A stretch of DNA of 64,000 nucleotides from Curvibacter microcysteis (GCF_028649435.1 NZ_JAQSIN010000003.1); one strand, 5' to 3'; positions 25,115 to 34,331 are shown, counted from the stretch's first letter. Translations and numbers: made by a program. Notes: a model not told the origin generated them from the letters alone.

Positions 25115-28100
25115 TCAGGCGTTTTGCTCGAAGGGCAGCTTCAGTTCGCTGAGGTCGCGGCGGGTTTCCACCAGCACCAGCGGGCCTTCTTCGATCACCA
25201 CCACGGGCGGACGTTCGCGGGGCACATGCACTGGCTTGGGTTCGGCCGCAATCGCGGCTTGCACGGCAGCGATCTTCTCGGCATCCGAGTTGACCCATTG
25301 CAGGCCCGAAGATTCGGCGATCTGCTGCAGGTCCGCGATGGGCAGCTCAAACGCCGTGACCTTGGGCAGGCCGCTGGCTACCACGGGGGCGGCGGCAGGG
25401 GCAGGCACAGGCGCTGGCACAGGGGCTTGCGCAGCGGCGGCCACAGGGGCTTCGGCCACGGGGCTCAGCGGGGCGGCGGCAGGGGCCGGCACCACGATTT
25501 CCACCGGGGCGTCGGCCACGGCGGCGGGGGCGTCGGCGTTCAGGGCCTCCACGGGGTCGGCGGCGCCAGCGTCACGCGGGGCGCGATCACCGTTGTTGCG
25601 TTCGCGGCGGTCACGGCCATAGCGGTCACGCGAACGGCGCTCACGGCGCTGTTCATCGCCTTCAGCACCTTGCGGGCGCTGTTGCGGCGCTTGACCGTCT
25701 TGGGCGTCCGACAGCGGTGCCTGAGCGGCGTCGATGGGGGCCTGGGCTTGGCCACCGTCCAGCGCAGCCACGGGGGCTTCGTGGGTGTCGGCCGAACCTT
25801 CGGTCGGACGGGGGCCACGGTCTTGGCGCGGGCCACGTTCACGGCGACCGCCTTCACCACGCTCGCCACGTTCACGGCGCGGGCCGCGTTCAGGGCGGGT
25901 TTCGGCCACGGGGTTGCCGGCTTCGTCCAGGTTCACCAGGGCTTGCGGGGCTTCGGCGTTGGCATTGGCCGCATCAAAGGCTTGGTTGCGGTTGTCGACA
26001 GGCGCGCCGTTGTCTGGACGCTCTTGGCGCGGGCCACGTTCACGGCGACCGCCTTCTGGGCGTTCACCACGTTCGCCGCGTTCACCACGGCCGTCACGGC
26101 GGGCTTCGCCTTCCGGACGATCGCTGCGCGGGGGGCGGGTGTCGCCGGCTTCGCGCGGCGCGCGGGCTTCGCCGCGCTCTGGGCGTTCGCCGCGTTCCGG
26201 GCGATCGCCACCGCGTTCGTTGCGGCGGCCACCACGGCCTTCACCGCGCTCGCCACGTTCACCATTGCCATTGCGACCTTCGCCACGGCGGCCGTTGCGG
26301 CCTTCGCCACGCTCGCCGCGTTCGCCGTTGCGGCCTTCGCGCTTGTCTTCCTTCTTGACTTCGCTCACCACCGGGGTGACCGGGGCGGGCTCAGCGGCCT
26401 TCACGCCGAACAGGCCCTTGAGCCAGCCAAAGAAGCCCGTGTCAGCCGGGGCTGCGGGGGCCGCAGCGGCCACCGGCGCGGCAGCGGCGGCGGGCTTGTC
26501 GCCAGCGGCCGCACGGCCACGGCCTGCGGGGGCGGCAGCGCCTTCAGGCTTGGGCACGGCTTGCGGTGCCGGGGCGTCAGGCAGCACACCCTTGATCACC
26601 GGGGTTTGCTTGTTGGTGGGCTCTTGCGAGCGGCGCGTCACGGTGGTGGCGTCTTCCACCACTTCGGCCATCTTGTAGCTGGCTTCGATGTGGTCCAGGC
26701 GCGGGTCGTCGTGCTTCAAGCGTTCCAGCTTGTAGTGCGGGGTTTCCAGTGCCTTGTTGGGCACCAGCAGCACGCTCAGGCGCTGCTTGACTTCGATCTT
26801 GGCGATCTCGGTGCGCTTTTCGTTGAGCAGGAAGGAGGCCACTTCAACCGGCACTTGCACGTGCACGGCGGCGGTGTTGTCCTTCATGGACTCTTCTTGG
26901 ATGATGCGCAGGATCTGCAGCGCCGAGCTTTCGGTGTCGCGGATGTGGCCGGCACCGCCGCAGCGCGGGCAGGGGATGGACGAGCCTTCCGACAGCGCTG
27001 GCTTCAGGCGCTGGCGGCTCATTTCCATCAGACCGAACTTGCTGATGGTGCCGAACTGCACGCGAGCGCGGTCTTGGCGCAGCGCATCGCGCAGGCGGTT
27101 TTCCACTTCGCGGCGGTTCTTCGACTCTTCCATGTCGATGAAGTCGATCACGATCAGGCCACCCAGGTCGCGCAGGCGCATCTGGCGGGCCACTTCGTCA
27201 GCCGCTTCCAGGTTGGTGCGGGTGGCGGTTTCTTCGATGTCGCCGCCCTTGATGGCGCGGGCCGAGTTGACGTCCACGCTGACCAGTGCTTCGGTGTGGT
27301 CGATCACGATGGCGCCGCCCGAGGGCAGGGTCACGGTGCGGGCGTAGGCCGATTCAATTTGGTGTTCGATCTGGAAGCGGCTGAACAGCGGCGCGTCGTC
27401 GCGGTATCGCTTCACGCGGGCGGCATGTTCGGGCATGACGTGGGCCATGAACTGCTGCGCTTGTTCATAGATGTCGTCGGTGTCGATCAGGATGTCGCCG
27501 ATGTCGTGGTTGAAGTAGTCGCGGATGGCGCGGATCACCAGGCTCGACTCTTGGTAGATCAGGTAGGCACCCTTGCCGCCCTTGGCCGCGCCGTCGATGG
27601 CGTGCCAGAGCTTGAGCAGGTAGTTCAGGTCCCACTGCAGTTCGGGCGCTGAGCGGCCGATGCCGGCGGTGCGCGCGATGATGGACATGCCGTTGGGGTA
27701 TTCCAACTGGTCCATGGCTTCTTTGAGCTCGGCCCGGTCTTCGCCCTCGATGCGGCGCGACACGCCACCACCGCGGGGGTTGTTGGGCATCAGCACCACA
27801 TAACGGCCTGCCAAGCTGACGAAGGTGGTCAGGGCCGCGCCCTTGTTGCCACGTTCTTCTTTTTCGACCTGGACCAGCAGTTCCTGGCCTTCACGGATCA
27901 CATCGTTGATGCGGGCCTGGCTCGGCGACACGCCGGGCGCAAAGTACTGGCGCGAGATTTCCTTGAAAGGCAGGAAGCCGTGACGGTCTTCGCCGTAGTC
28001 CACAAAACAGGCTTCGAGGCTGGGCTCGACGCGGGTCACGACGGCCTTGTAGATGTTGCCCTTGCGCTGTTCGCGCCCTTCGATTTCGATTTCGTAGTCG

Positions 28101-28174
28101 AGCAGTTTTTGCCCGTCCACGATGGCCAAACGGCGTTCTTCTGCCTGGGTGGCATTGATCAGCATCCGTTTCAT
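25115..28174 (-). CDS. rne: Ribonuclease E
   Basis: This 1019-residue endoribonuclease is the core of the RNA degradosome. Its catalytic half has an S1 RNA-binding domain (about 35-125), magnesium ligands D301 (VSVDVNS) and D344 (IVIDFIDM), and the zinc-link C402-P-R-C405. After about residue 520 the protein is disordered: an Ala/Pro stretch, then long Arg-Gly-Glu repeats, then Ala/Pro-rich sequence, ending with a conserved-looking RRDLSELKLPFEQNA tail. I chose the ATG at 28174 (MKRMLINATQ), with AGGAAGGA just before it. It is divergent from rluC across a long leader, as in E. coli. Confidence 0.97.
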   Translation of the reverse strand: MKRMLINATQAEERRLAIVDGQKLLDYEIEIEGREQRKGNIYKAVVTRVEPSLEACFVDYGEDRHGFLPFKEISRQYFAPGVSPSQARINDVIREGQELLVQVEKEERGNKGAALTTFVSLAGRYVVLMPNNPRGGGVSRRIEGEDRAELKEAMDQLEYPNGMSIIARTAGIGRSAPELQWDLNYLLKLWHAIDGAAKGGKGAYLIYQESSLVIRAIRDYFNHDIGDILIDTDDIYEQAQQFMAHVMPEHAARVKRYRDDAPLFSRFQIEHQIESAYARTVTLPSGGAIVIDHTEALVSVDVNSARAIKGGDIEETATRTNLEAADEVARQMRLRDLGGLIVIDFIDMEESKNRREVENRLRDALRQDRARVQFGTISKFGLMEMSRQRLKPALSEGSSIPCPRCGGAGHIRDTESSALQILRIIQEESMKDNTAAVHVQVPVEVASFLLNEKRTEIAKIEVKQRLSVLLVPNKALETPHYKLERLKHDDPRLDHIEASYKMAEVVEDATTVTRRSQEPTNKQTPVIKGVLPDAPAPQAVPKPEGAAAPAGRGRAAAGDKPAAAAAPVAAAAPAAPADTGFFGWLKGLFGVKAAEPAPVTPVVSEVKKEDKREGRNGERGERGEGRNGRRGEGRNGNGERGERGEGRGGRRNERGGDRPERGERPERGEARAPREAGDTRPPRSDRPEGEARRDGRGERGERGERPEGGRRERGPRQERPDNGAPVDNRNQAFDAANANAEAPQALVNLDEAGNPVAETRPERGPRRERGERGEGGRRERGPRQDRGPRPTEGSADTHEAPVAALDGGQAQAPIDAAQAPLSDAQDGQAPQQRPQGAEGDEQRRERRSRDRYGRDRRERNNGDRAPRDAGAADPVEALNADAPAAVADAPVEIVVPAPAAAPLSPVAEAPVAAAAQAPVPAPVPAPAAAPVVASGLPKVTAFELPIADLQQIAESSGLQWVNSDAEKIAAVQAAIAAEPKPVHVPRERPPVVVIEEGPLVLVETRRDLSELKLPFEQNA
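25790..26345 (-). repeat. Arg-Gly-Glu-rich degenerate repeats within rne
   Basis: The coding sequence for the RNase E tail repeats units such as GERGERGEG, RPERGERPERGEA and RGERGERGER. They fall in two blocks, about 26000-26345 and 25790-25910. At DNA level the repeats read as cgcgggc/ttcgccacg-like words. This is an RNA-binding, intrinsically disordered segment. Repeats of this kind vary in copy number between strains. Confidence 0.75.
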
Positions 28175-28720
28175 GATGCGTGTCCTTCCTGGACCCTCAG
28201 GTCCATGCAATCGTCAAATCTTCAACAGGCCCGAAATGAGCCAACGATGCCGGAACAGACGCTTTGAAACGAAGGGAATTGCCAAAGTAGCCGCAACACC
28301 AGTGAGCCTTGGGCTCAGGTGTCGGGCGGGGGCGCGTGGATGGGGGCGAGGGAGAGGGGTTGCCGTGTGGCCGCAAAGGGTGCGGCGTCAGGTGTCCGGT
28401 AGGCGGGCACCATGGGTGATTCCATGCCATGCGACCGTGGCTCTAGCCACTGCAAGCAGGTATGAATCAGCGCCATCAGCACAATATGTCTCGCTTTGAT
28501 CCGCTCAAGGCCCGGCTGAGATTGGTCAGCAGGCCCTTGGGCATGGGTATTCCGTATCGGTGTTTCAAAGTGCCGGCCCATCTGGGTTTGGAGCACCGTC
28601 ATCACGCACTCTGGTACGTGATCTACCTGCCACAAGCCAGTCGGCATCGACCTTGCCAGCGCTGCGGTGGTGGGACTGGACTAAACTCCAGACGAATCAA
28701 CCAGTTACAGCAAAGCGCTA
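28175..28720 (-). promoter_or_regulatory. Long rne leader / rne-rluC divergent intergenic region
   Basis: No credible gene is present in these 546 bases. On the minus strand a perfect TATAAT -10 hexamer lies at 28735-28730, inside the first codons of rluC, with only a poor -35. If used, it gives an rne leader of about 550 bases. A perfect 6-bp hairpin with tetraloop (28190-28205, TGGACC/GGTCCA) ends directly before the rne ribosome-binding sequence. In E. coli rne is autoregulated through a long structured leader, so the same role is likely here (inference). Confidence 0.5.
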
Positions 28721-29749
28721 GTGAAACACATTATAGAGGGCAAAGTGCCCCCCCGAGTCCAGCCTGCCGCGGTCGCGGCCAGCGTGGTCGAGGTGGACGA
28801 AGAGTCGGCCGGGCAGCGCTTGGACAACTTCCTGATCCGTCAGCTCAAAGGCGTGCCCAAGACCCATGTTTACCGCATCATCCGCAGCGGTGAGGTGCGG
28901 GTGAACAAGGGCCGGGCCTCGGCCGATACCCGGGTTCAAACCGGCGATCTGGTCCGTTTGCCGCCTGTCCGGCAGTCCGAACGTGCCGCGGAGAAGGAGG
29001 CTGCCCCAGCCCCCGCGCGTGAATTCCCGATTCTGTTTGAAGACGACCATGTGCTGGCCATTGCCAAGCCCGCTGGCGTGGCCGTGCATGGCGGCAGCGG
29101 GGTGAGCTTTGGGGTCATCGAGCAGCTGCGTCAGGCGCGGCCCCAGGCCAAGTTCCTGGAACTGGTCCACCGACTGGACCGGGAGACCTCCGGCATTTTG
29201 TTGTTGGCCAAAAAGCGCTCCGCTTTGGTGCATTTGCAAGACCAGTTCCGCGAGCGAGAGACCGGCAAGACCTACTTGGCATTGGCCGGAGGGAATTGGC
29301 CGAACAACAAGAGAGTCATCGATTCAGCGCTGCAGAAATACCTGTTGCCGGACGGCGAGCGGCGCGTGCGCGTGGTGGAGAAAGACCACCCAGACGCCAT
29401 GCGTGCCGTGACCTTGGTCAAGGTCCAGTCGCGCTCGGCGCCCGTGCAGTTGGCGGGCTTGCCCGTGTTCTCGCTGCTGGAGGTGACGATCAAGACCGGC
29501 CGCACGCACCAGATCCGCGTCCACTTGGCCTCCAGCGGCCATTCGATCGCCGGTGACGACAAATATGGGGACTTTGAACTCAACCGCCGCCTGCAAAAGC
29601 AAGGGCTCAAGCGCATGTTCTTGCACGCTTGGCGCTTGCAGTTCAATCACCCCGCCAGCGGCGAACGCATCAGCCTCGAAGAGGCTTTGCCGACCGAGTT
29701 GCAGCAGTTCATTGACCAGATTCAGCCCACAGCGGCGCCCGCACCATGA
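28721..29749 (+). CDS. rluC: 23S rRNA pseudouridine synthase RluC
   Basis: This 342-residue enzyme of the RluA family has an N-terminal S4 RNA-binding domain (about 32-85, GQRLDNFLIRQLKGVPKTHV) and the catalytic Asp D153 in HRLDRETSG. It would form pseudouridines at the RluC positions of 23S rRNA. Divergence from rne, as in E. coli, supports RluC over RluD. The start is a GTG at 28721 with a weak ribosome-binding site, so the exact N-terminus is uncertain. The stop overlaps the following ATG (ATGA). Confidence 0.93.
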   Translation: MKHIIEGKVPPRVQPAAVAASVVEVDEESAGQRLDNFLIRQLKGVPKTHVYRIIRSGEVRVNKGRASADTRVQTGDLVRLPPVRQSERAAEKEAAPAPAREFPILFEDDHVLAIAKPAGVAVHGGSGVSFGVIEQLRQARPQAKFLELVHRLDRETSGILLLAKKRSALVHLQDQFRERETGKTYLALAGGNWPNNKRVIDSALQKYLLPDGERRVRVVEKDHPDAMRAVTLVKVQSRSAPVQLAGLPVFSLLEVTIKTGRTHQIRVHLASSGHSIAGDDKYGDFELNRRLQKQGLKRMFLHAWRLQFNHPASGERISLEEALPTELQQFIDQIQPTAAPAP

Positions 29750-30420
29750 CCTCCAACGCCACCCGAGCCCGCCAATTTGACCTGATCGCTTTTGATTGGG
29801 ATGGCACTTTGTTTGATTCGACCCAGATCATCGTGCGCTGCATCCAGGCGGCCGTGGTCGATGTGGGTGGGCAAAAGCCCTCTGATGAAGCGGCCGCCTA
29901 TGTCATTGGCATGGCCTTGATGCAGGCCCTGGCCCATGCCGCGCCCGATGTGCCGCCCGAAAAATACCCGGAACTGGGGCAGCGCTACCGCTTTCACTAT
30001 GTGAAGCACCAGGACGACATCGCCTTGTTCGAGGGCGTGCTGCCTTTGCTCAAGCAGCTGCGTGAGCAGGGGCACCTGATCACGGTGGCCACAGGCAAGA
30101 GCCGGCGTGGCTTGGACGAGGCTTTGCAAACGGTGGCTTTGCGCGGGGTGTTTGATGGCTCCCGCACGGCCGATGAGACCGCTGGCAAGCCCGATCCGTG
30201 CATGCTGCACGAGTTGATGGCCGAGTTCGATGTGGCGCCCGAGCGCACCTTGATGATTGGCGACACCACCCACGACCTGCAGATGGCGCTCAACGCGGGT
30301 TGCGCCAGCGTGGGGGTGAGCTATGGCGCGCACGAGCCGGACGCGTTCCATGTGCTCAAGCCCTTGCACATCGCCCATTCGGTGGCTGATTTGCAGCAGT
30401 GGTTGCTGCAGAACGCCTGA
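29746..30420 (+). CDS. HAD-family phosphatase (Gph-like)
   Basis: This 224-residue haloacid-dehalogenase hydrolase has motif I DWDGTLFDS (nucleophile D17, acid/base D19), motif III Lys in AGKPDPCM and motif IV GDTTHDLQMA. The helical cap between motifs I and II places it in the phosphoglycolate/pyrophosphatase-like subfamily. The substrate is not evident. It is translationally coupled to rluC and followed 30 bases later by a Rieske gene. Confidence 0.9.
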   Translation: MTSNATRARQFDLIAFDWDGTLFDSTQIIVRCIQAAVVDVGGQKPSDEAAAYVIGMALMQALAHAAPDVPPEKYPELGQRYRFHYVKHQDDIALFEGVLPLLKQLREQGHLITVATGKSRRGLDEALQTVALRGVFDGSRTADETAGKPDPCMLHELMAEFDVAPERTLMIGDTTHDLQMALNAGCASVGVSYGAHEPDAFHVLKPLHIAHSVADLQQWLLQNA

Positions 30421-30450
30421 GTGATGGGCCTGGTTGGAGGAGGGTGGGTG

Positions 30451-30816
30451 ATGAATGACTTGATTCCGTTGTGCAACAGCAACGATTTGGTGGCCGGCGG
30501 TCAGGCGGTGCCCTTCGATGTGGTCTACGCTGGTCAGACCTGCCGTGCCTTTGCCATTCGCTATGAAGATCGCGTCCATGCCTACCTGAACCGCTGCACC
30601 CATGTGGCCATGGAGATGGATTACCAGCCGAACCGCTTTTTTGATGACACCGGTCGCTGGCTCTTGTGCGCCACCCATGGTGCGGCCTATGCGCCCGATA
30701 CCGGGGCTTGTCAGGGTGGCCCCTGCCGGGGTGGTCTGATTCGCATCGAGTTGTCAGAGCGGGATGGCGTGGTCCACTGGCATACTGCCTACAACCTGCA
30801 CCCAGTTGAATTTTGA
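30451..30816 (+). CDS. Small Rieske [2Fe-2S] protein
   Basis: This 121-residue single-domain ferredoxin of the Rieske type has cluster ligands C49, H51 (NRCTH) and C73, H76 (LLCATHGAAY), with the expected 21-residue spacing. No oxygenase domain and no transmembrane anchor are present, so it is a soluble electron carrier or an orphan subunit. I chose the ATG at 30451 because GGAGGAGGG (30436-30444) sits at proper distance. The next gene starts 1 base after its stop. Its partner is unknown. Confidence 0.9.
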   Translation: MNDLIPLCNSNDLVAGGQAVPFDVVYAGQTCRAFAIRYEDRVHAYLNRCTHVAMEMDYQPNRFFDDTGRWLLCATHGAAYAPDTGACQGGPCRGGLIRIELSERDGVVHWHTAYNLHPVEF

Positions 30817-30817
30817 G

Positions 30818-31894
30818 ATGACGGACTCCTTCAAGCCAGACCCTTCCGATGCCCCCGACCAGTCTGCGGCTCCCGCCCAGGCGCCGCTCGCTGGGCCAGA
30901 GCCGTCCGTTCCTCCTGTGAGGCCCGCTGCTCCGATTCCTGCGGCGACTGCTGCGGCCGCCGGCCTGACCCCTGGTTGGGAGCGCGCCACGTTGGAAAAG
31001 CTGGCTTTCGCGGCCTTGCGTGAGCAGCAGGCGGCGCGTCGTTGGCGCAATTTCATTCGGCTGGCTTGGTTGTTGGCCTTGGTCGTGGGGGGTTGGCTGG
31101 CTTTCAGCCGCACCGCGCCGGTGACAGACAAAAGCTCGCCCCACACGGCAGTGGTCGAGATCAAGGGTGAAATCGCTGCGGGGGCGGACGCCAGCGCTGA
31201 GTTTGTCGTGGCCGCCATGCGCAGCGCCTTCGAGGACGAAGGGGCCCAGGCCGTGGTGTTGTTGATCAACTCCCCTGGTGGCAGCCCGGTGCAGGCCGGC
31301 ATCATCAACGACGAGATCCGGCGCTTGAAAGAAAAGCACAAAAAGCCCGTCTACGCGGTGGTGGAAGAGTCCTGCGCCTCGGCGGCGTATTACATCGCGG
31401 CGGCAGCCGACCAGATTTTTGTCGACAAGGCCAGCATCGTTGGCAGCATTGGCGTTTTGATGGACGGCTTCGGTTTCACGGGTTTGATGGACAAGGTGGG
31501 CGTGGAACGCCGCTTGTTGACGGCTGGTGAGAACAAGGGCTTTTTGGACCCCTTCAGCCCCCAAACTGAGAAGCAGCGCGCCTTCGCCCAGGCCATGCTG
31601 GACCAGATCCACAAGCAGTTCATTGCGGTGGTGAAAGCGGGTCGGGGTGAGCGTCTGAAAGAAAGTCCTGACACTTTCAGCGGCCTGTTCTGGACGGGCG
31701 AGCAAGCCGTGGCCATGGGGCTGGCCGACCAATTGGGCAACCTTGACTTTGTCGCGCGTGAAGTCGTCAAGGCCGAAGAGTTGGTGGACTACACCCGCCG
31801 GGACAACGTGGCGGAGCGCTTGGCCAAGCGCTTCGGCGCTGCGTTTGGCGAGGGCGCGGTGCGCGCCCTCAAGTCGGTGCCGGCCTTGCGTTGA
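30818..31894 (+). CDS. sppA: S49-family membrane peptidase (SppA/SohB-like)
   Basis: A 358-residue protein with a Pro/Ala-rich cytoplasmic N-terminus (1-50), one transmembrane segment (about 81-97) and a periplasmic S49 serine protease domain. The likely nucleophile is S188 in CASAAYYIA, where the usual SGGYY is SAAYY, and the likely base is K240 in GENKGF. The short length fits the single-domain SppA type that digests cleaved signal peptides. It forms a tight unit with the Rieske gene upstream. Confidence 0.9.
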   Translation: MTDSFKPDPSDAPDQSAAPAQAPLAGPEPSVPPVRPAAPIPAATAAAAGLTPGWERATLEKLAFAALREQQAARRWRNFIRLAWLLALVVGGWLAFSRTAPVTDKSSPHTAVVEIKGEIAAGADASAEFVVAAMRSAFEDEGAQAVVLLINSPGGSPVQAGIINDEIRRLKEKHKKPVYAVVEESCASAAYYIAAAADQIFVDKASIVGSIGVLMDGFGFTGLMDKVGVERRLLTAGENKGFLDPFSPQTEKQRAFAQAMLDQIHKQFIAVVKAGRGERLKESPDTFSGLFWTGEQAVAMGLADQLGNLDFVAREVVKAEELVDYTRRDNVAERLAKRFGAAFGEGAVRALKSVPALR

Positions 31895-31941
31895 GGCGCA
31901 GGTGCGGGGCCGCCATGGTGGCGACCGCACCGGTTGAAGCC

Positions 31942-32754
31942 TCAGCGGCCGATGCTGAACACCGCCGGGGTGTCGGCGGGCGGGAAGGCATTTTTGTCCT
32001 TGCCCGTGGCTTTGCCCTGGTGGGCTTGCTGGCGCCAGTTCTTGACCAAATCGCTGCGGTTGCGACCTGACTCCAGGGTCAGGCCGATGCTGATCGCCAG
32101 CCGTGTGTTGGGTTGCAACGTCTGGACCAGGGCTTGCCACAGCGCCGGGTTGCGGTAGGGCGTCTCGATGAAGATCTGGGTCTGACCGGTGCGCAGGGCA
32201 AAAGACTCCAGCTCTTTCAGGCGCTGGCTGCGTTCACCGGCGTCTTGGGGCAAGTAGCCCACAAAAGCAAAATTCTGTCCATTCAAGCCACTGGCGGCCA
32301 AGGCCAGCAGCAGCGACACGGGGCCAGTCAAAGCGATCACTTCCAGACCCAAGTCGTGCGCCGCGCGCACCACCGAGGAGCCTGGGTCTGCCACGGCGGG
32401 CATGCCCGCTTCGCTGATCAGTCCCATGTCGTGCCCGGCCAGCGCGGGGGCGAGCAAGGGGCGGGCGTCAAACTGACCGGCTTCGTGGTCGCCTTTTTTG
32501 TGCACATGGCGCGGCAGTTCTTGCAGCGATTGTTCTTGCAAGGGCGCGACCAGGGGGTGGTGCTCGCCAATCCGCTTGAGGTAAGCGCGTGCGCTTTTCG
32601 CGTTCTCGCAAACCCAATGTTGCAGACCGGCGGCGGTTTTCAGGGTGTGCGTGGGGATGACGTCAGTCACCGGGGCTTGTTGAGTACAGCCAAAGTCCAG
32701 CGGTGCGGGTACCAGGAACAGGCGGCCCTTCGGGGTGTTTGCAGAGGTGTTCAT
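31942..32754 (-). CDS. RsmI-like SAM-dependent methyltransferase (tetrapyrrole methylase fold)
   Basis: This 270-residue protein of the YraL/RsmI-related group has SEAGMPAVADPGSSVVRAAH and GPVSLLLALAASGLNGQNF, the SAM-site motifs of this fold, and YLPQDAGERSQRLKELE. True RsmI methylates the ribose of C1402 in 16S rRNA. This paralogue, common in Betaproteobacteria beside maf, has a divergent N-terminus, so its target is uncertain. Its ATG overlaps the maf stop by one base. Confidence 0.85.
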   Translation of the reverse strand: MNTSANTPKGRLFLVPAPLDFGCTQQAPVTDVIPTHTLKTAAGLQHWVCENAKSARAYLKRIGEHHPLVAPLQEQSLQELPRHVHKKGDHEAGQFDARPLLAPALAGHDMGLISEAGMPAVADPGSSVVRAAHDLGLEVIALTGPVSLLLALAASGLNGQNFAFVGYLPQDAGERSQRLKELESFALRTGQTQIFIETPYRNPALWQALVQTLQPNTRLAISIGLTLESGRNRSDLVKNWRQQAHQGKATGKDKNAFPPADTPAVFSIGR

Positions 32755-33377
32755 CACAGCAGTCGAATGCCTGCGGCCTGGATCAGGTTGCAGGTGCGGA
32801 TCAAGGGCAGACCCACCAAGGCGGTGGGGTCGTCGTTTTCGATGGAGCTCAGCAGGGCAATGCCCAGGCCTTCGCTTTTGGCGCTGCCAGCGCAGTCATA
32901 AGGCTGCTCGGCGCGCAGGTAGTTTTCGATTTCGCTGTCGCTCAAGTCGCGAAAGCGCACTTTCACCTGGGCCAATTCTGCGCGTTCAAAGCCTGTGGCC
33001 TGGCAGACCACCGCCACGGCGGTTTGGAACACCACGGTTTGGCCACGCATGCGGCGCAACTGGGCCACAGCGCGTTCGTGGTTGCCGGGCTTGCCCAGGG
33101 GTTCGCCATCCAAGTCAGCCACTTGATCCGAGCCGATCACCACCGCCTGCGGAAACTGCTGTGCCACAGCCTGGGCTTTGGCCAGCGCCAGGCGCAGGGC
33201 CAGTGCTGCTGGGGCCTCATCGGCTTGTGGGGTCTCATCGACGTCGGGGGCGGCCACCTCGAAGGGCAGCCCCAGGCGTTGCAGCAACTCGCGGCGGTAG
33301 CGGGAGGTGGAGCCCAGCACCAGCAGGCGCTGTGGCGTGACGGCGTGGGGGGTGGGGGAGGGCGCGCTTGGGTTCAT
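32754..33377 (-). CDS. yceF: Maf/YceF-type 7-methyl-GTP pyrophosphatase
   Basis: This 207-residue Maf-family house-cleaning pyrophosphatase has the signature STSRYRRELLQRLGLPFE, GSDQVADLDG with the catalytic Asp, and CAGSAKSEGLGI, all closer to E. coli YceF (m7GTP) than to YhdE (dTTP/UTP). It is divergent from yceD with a 26-base gap, a gene order (yceF next to yceD-rpmF-plsX) also found in E. coli. It is coupled to the downstream methyltransferase gene. Confidence 0.92.
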   Translation of the reverse strand: MNPSAPSPTPHAVTPQRLLVLGSTSRYRRELLQRLGLPFEVAAPDVDETPQADEAPAALALRLALAKAQAVAQQFPQAVVIGSDQVADLDGEPLGKPGNHERAVAQLRRMRGQTVVFQTAVAVVCQATGFERAELAQVKVRFRDLSDSEIENYLRAEQPYDCAGSAKSEGLGIALLSSIENDDPTALVGLPLIRTCNLIQAAGIRLL

Positions 33378-33403
33378 GCGGGGGATTCTCTTACACTGCG
33401 CGC

Positions 33404-33955
33404 ATGAAGAAAGAGTATTCCCTGGAACGCTTGGACCTGAAGGCTTTGGCCCAGGCCGGTGATGAGTTGGCCGGTCAGGCCCCGATCAGCCAATTTGCCC
33501 GCTTGGTTGAAGAGTCAGCGCCTGGCAGTCCGCTGAGCCACGAAGTGCGTTGGACGGCGCTGGGTGAGGCTCGACCTGTCACGGGCGGCGATGACCAGGT
33601 TTGGCTGCATTTGCAGGCTGAGACCACGCTGACCCAGGTGTGTCAGCGTTGTTTGGGCCCGGTGGACACCGGCTTGTGGGTGGATCGCTCCTTCCGTTTC
33701 GTCAAGGATGAGTCCGTCGCTGAGTCGGAGGACGATGAGTCGGAAGAGGATGTGCTGGCCCTGAGCCGCGAGTTCAACCTGCTGGAGTTGATCGAAGACG
33801 AGCTGCTGATGGAGTTGCCCGTGGTGCCGCGCCATGAGGAATGCCCGGAAGAGGTTCCGATGGCCGTGGAGGATGAGGACTACCAGGCGGCCGAGGCCGA
33901 AAAGCCCAATCCTTTTGCGGCCTTGGCCAAGCTCAAAAAAGGGGGGCTGGGCTAA
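33404..33955 (+). CDS. yceD: YceD / DUF177 family protein
   Basis: This 183-residue DUF177 protein is needed for normal 23S rRNA accumulation in plants and E. coli. The C80-x2-C83 motif in VCQRCLGPVDT and the acidic middle (SESEDDESEEDV-like) are family features. It has its usual place directly before rpmF. I chose the ATG at 33404. The stop is followed by a 175-base gap holding a TATAAT element. Confidence 0.9.
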   Translation: MKKEYSLERLDLKALAQAGDELAGQAPISQFARLVEESAPGSPLSHEVRWTALGEARPVTGGDDQVWLHLQAETTLTQVCQRCLGPVDTGLWVDRSFRFVKDESVAESEDDESEEDVLALSREFNLLELIEDELLMELPVVPRHEECPEEVPMAVEDEDYQAAEAEKPNPFAALAKLKKGGLG

Positions 33956-33970
33956 AGCCTCGTCTTGGGA

Positions 33971-33976
33971 TATAAT
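33971..33976 (+). promoter_or_regulatory. Possible -10 element for the rpmF-plsX-fab transcript
   Basis: A perfect TATAAT lies 15 bases after the yceD stop, 155 bases before rpmF. The -35 position carries TGGGCT, a poor match, so an activator or an upstream element would be needed. Placement agrees with rpmF being transcribed with its own leader. Confidence 0.4.
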
Positions 33977-34130
33977 CAAAGGCTTCGCGCGAATTCCTAG
34001 GCGTCTTTTTGATCTGGTTGCCGCGCTGATTGAGTTGATATTCATCGATTTCGCACTCACTGAGTTGCTTGCATTGGGGGGGTTCCCCGGCGCAAGCGCA
34101 TGTAACAACCCTTAAGTTCAGGAGCCTGAC

Positions 34131-34313
34131 ATGGCTGTCCAGCAAAACAAAAAGTCCCCTTCCAAGCGCGGTATGCACCGCTCGCACAATGCCCTGAACG
34201 TGCCGGGCATTGCAGTGGAAGCCACCACCGGTGAAACTCACCTGCGTCACCACATCAGCCCGAACGGCTTCTACCGTGGTCGTCAGGTTCTGAAGAACAA
34301 GTCCGAAGCCTGA
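34131..34313 (+). CDS. rpmF: 50S ribosomal protein L32
   Basis: This 60-residue bL32 protein starts MAVQQNKKSPSKRGMHRSHN and has the conserved HHISPNGFYRG segment. It lacks the zinc-binding Cys residues, so it is the C-minus form typical of most Proteobacteria. TTCAGGAG precedes the start. It lies between yceD and plsX and is followed by a hairpin with U-run. Confidence 0.98.
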   Translation: MAVQQNKKSPSKRGMHRSHNALNVPGIAVEATTGETHLRHHISPNGFYRGRQVLKNKSEA

Positions 34314-34331
34314 TCTGCTTCCGGAGCCATC

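Noticed and set aside
24983..27652. Very long open frame (889 codons) on the + strand opposite rne
   Set aside because: It mirrors the Arg/Gly/Ala-rich rne coding strand; its composition (Phe-Ala-Thr repeats) is what the complement of such codons gives, and rne is unmistakable.
34035..34048. TTGATATTCATCGA, one mismatch from an FNR site, before rpmF
   Set aside because: Imperfect dyad in an AT-rich leader of a ribosomal protein gene, where oxygen control is not expected.
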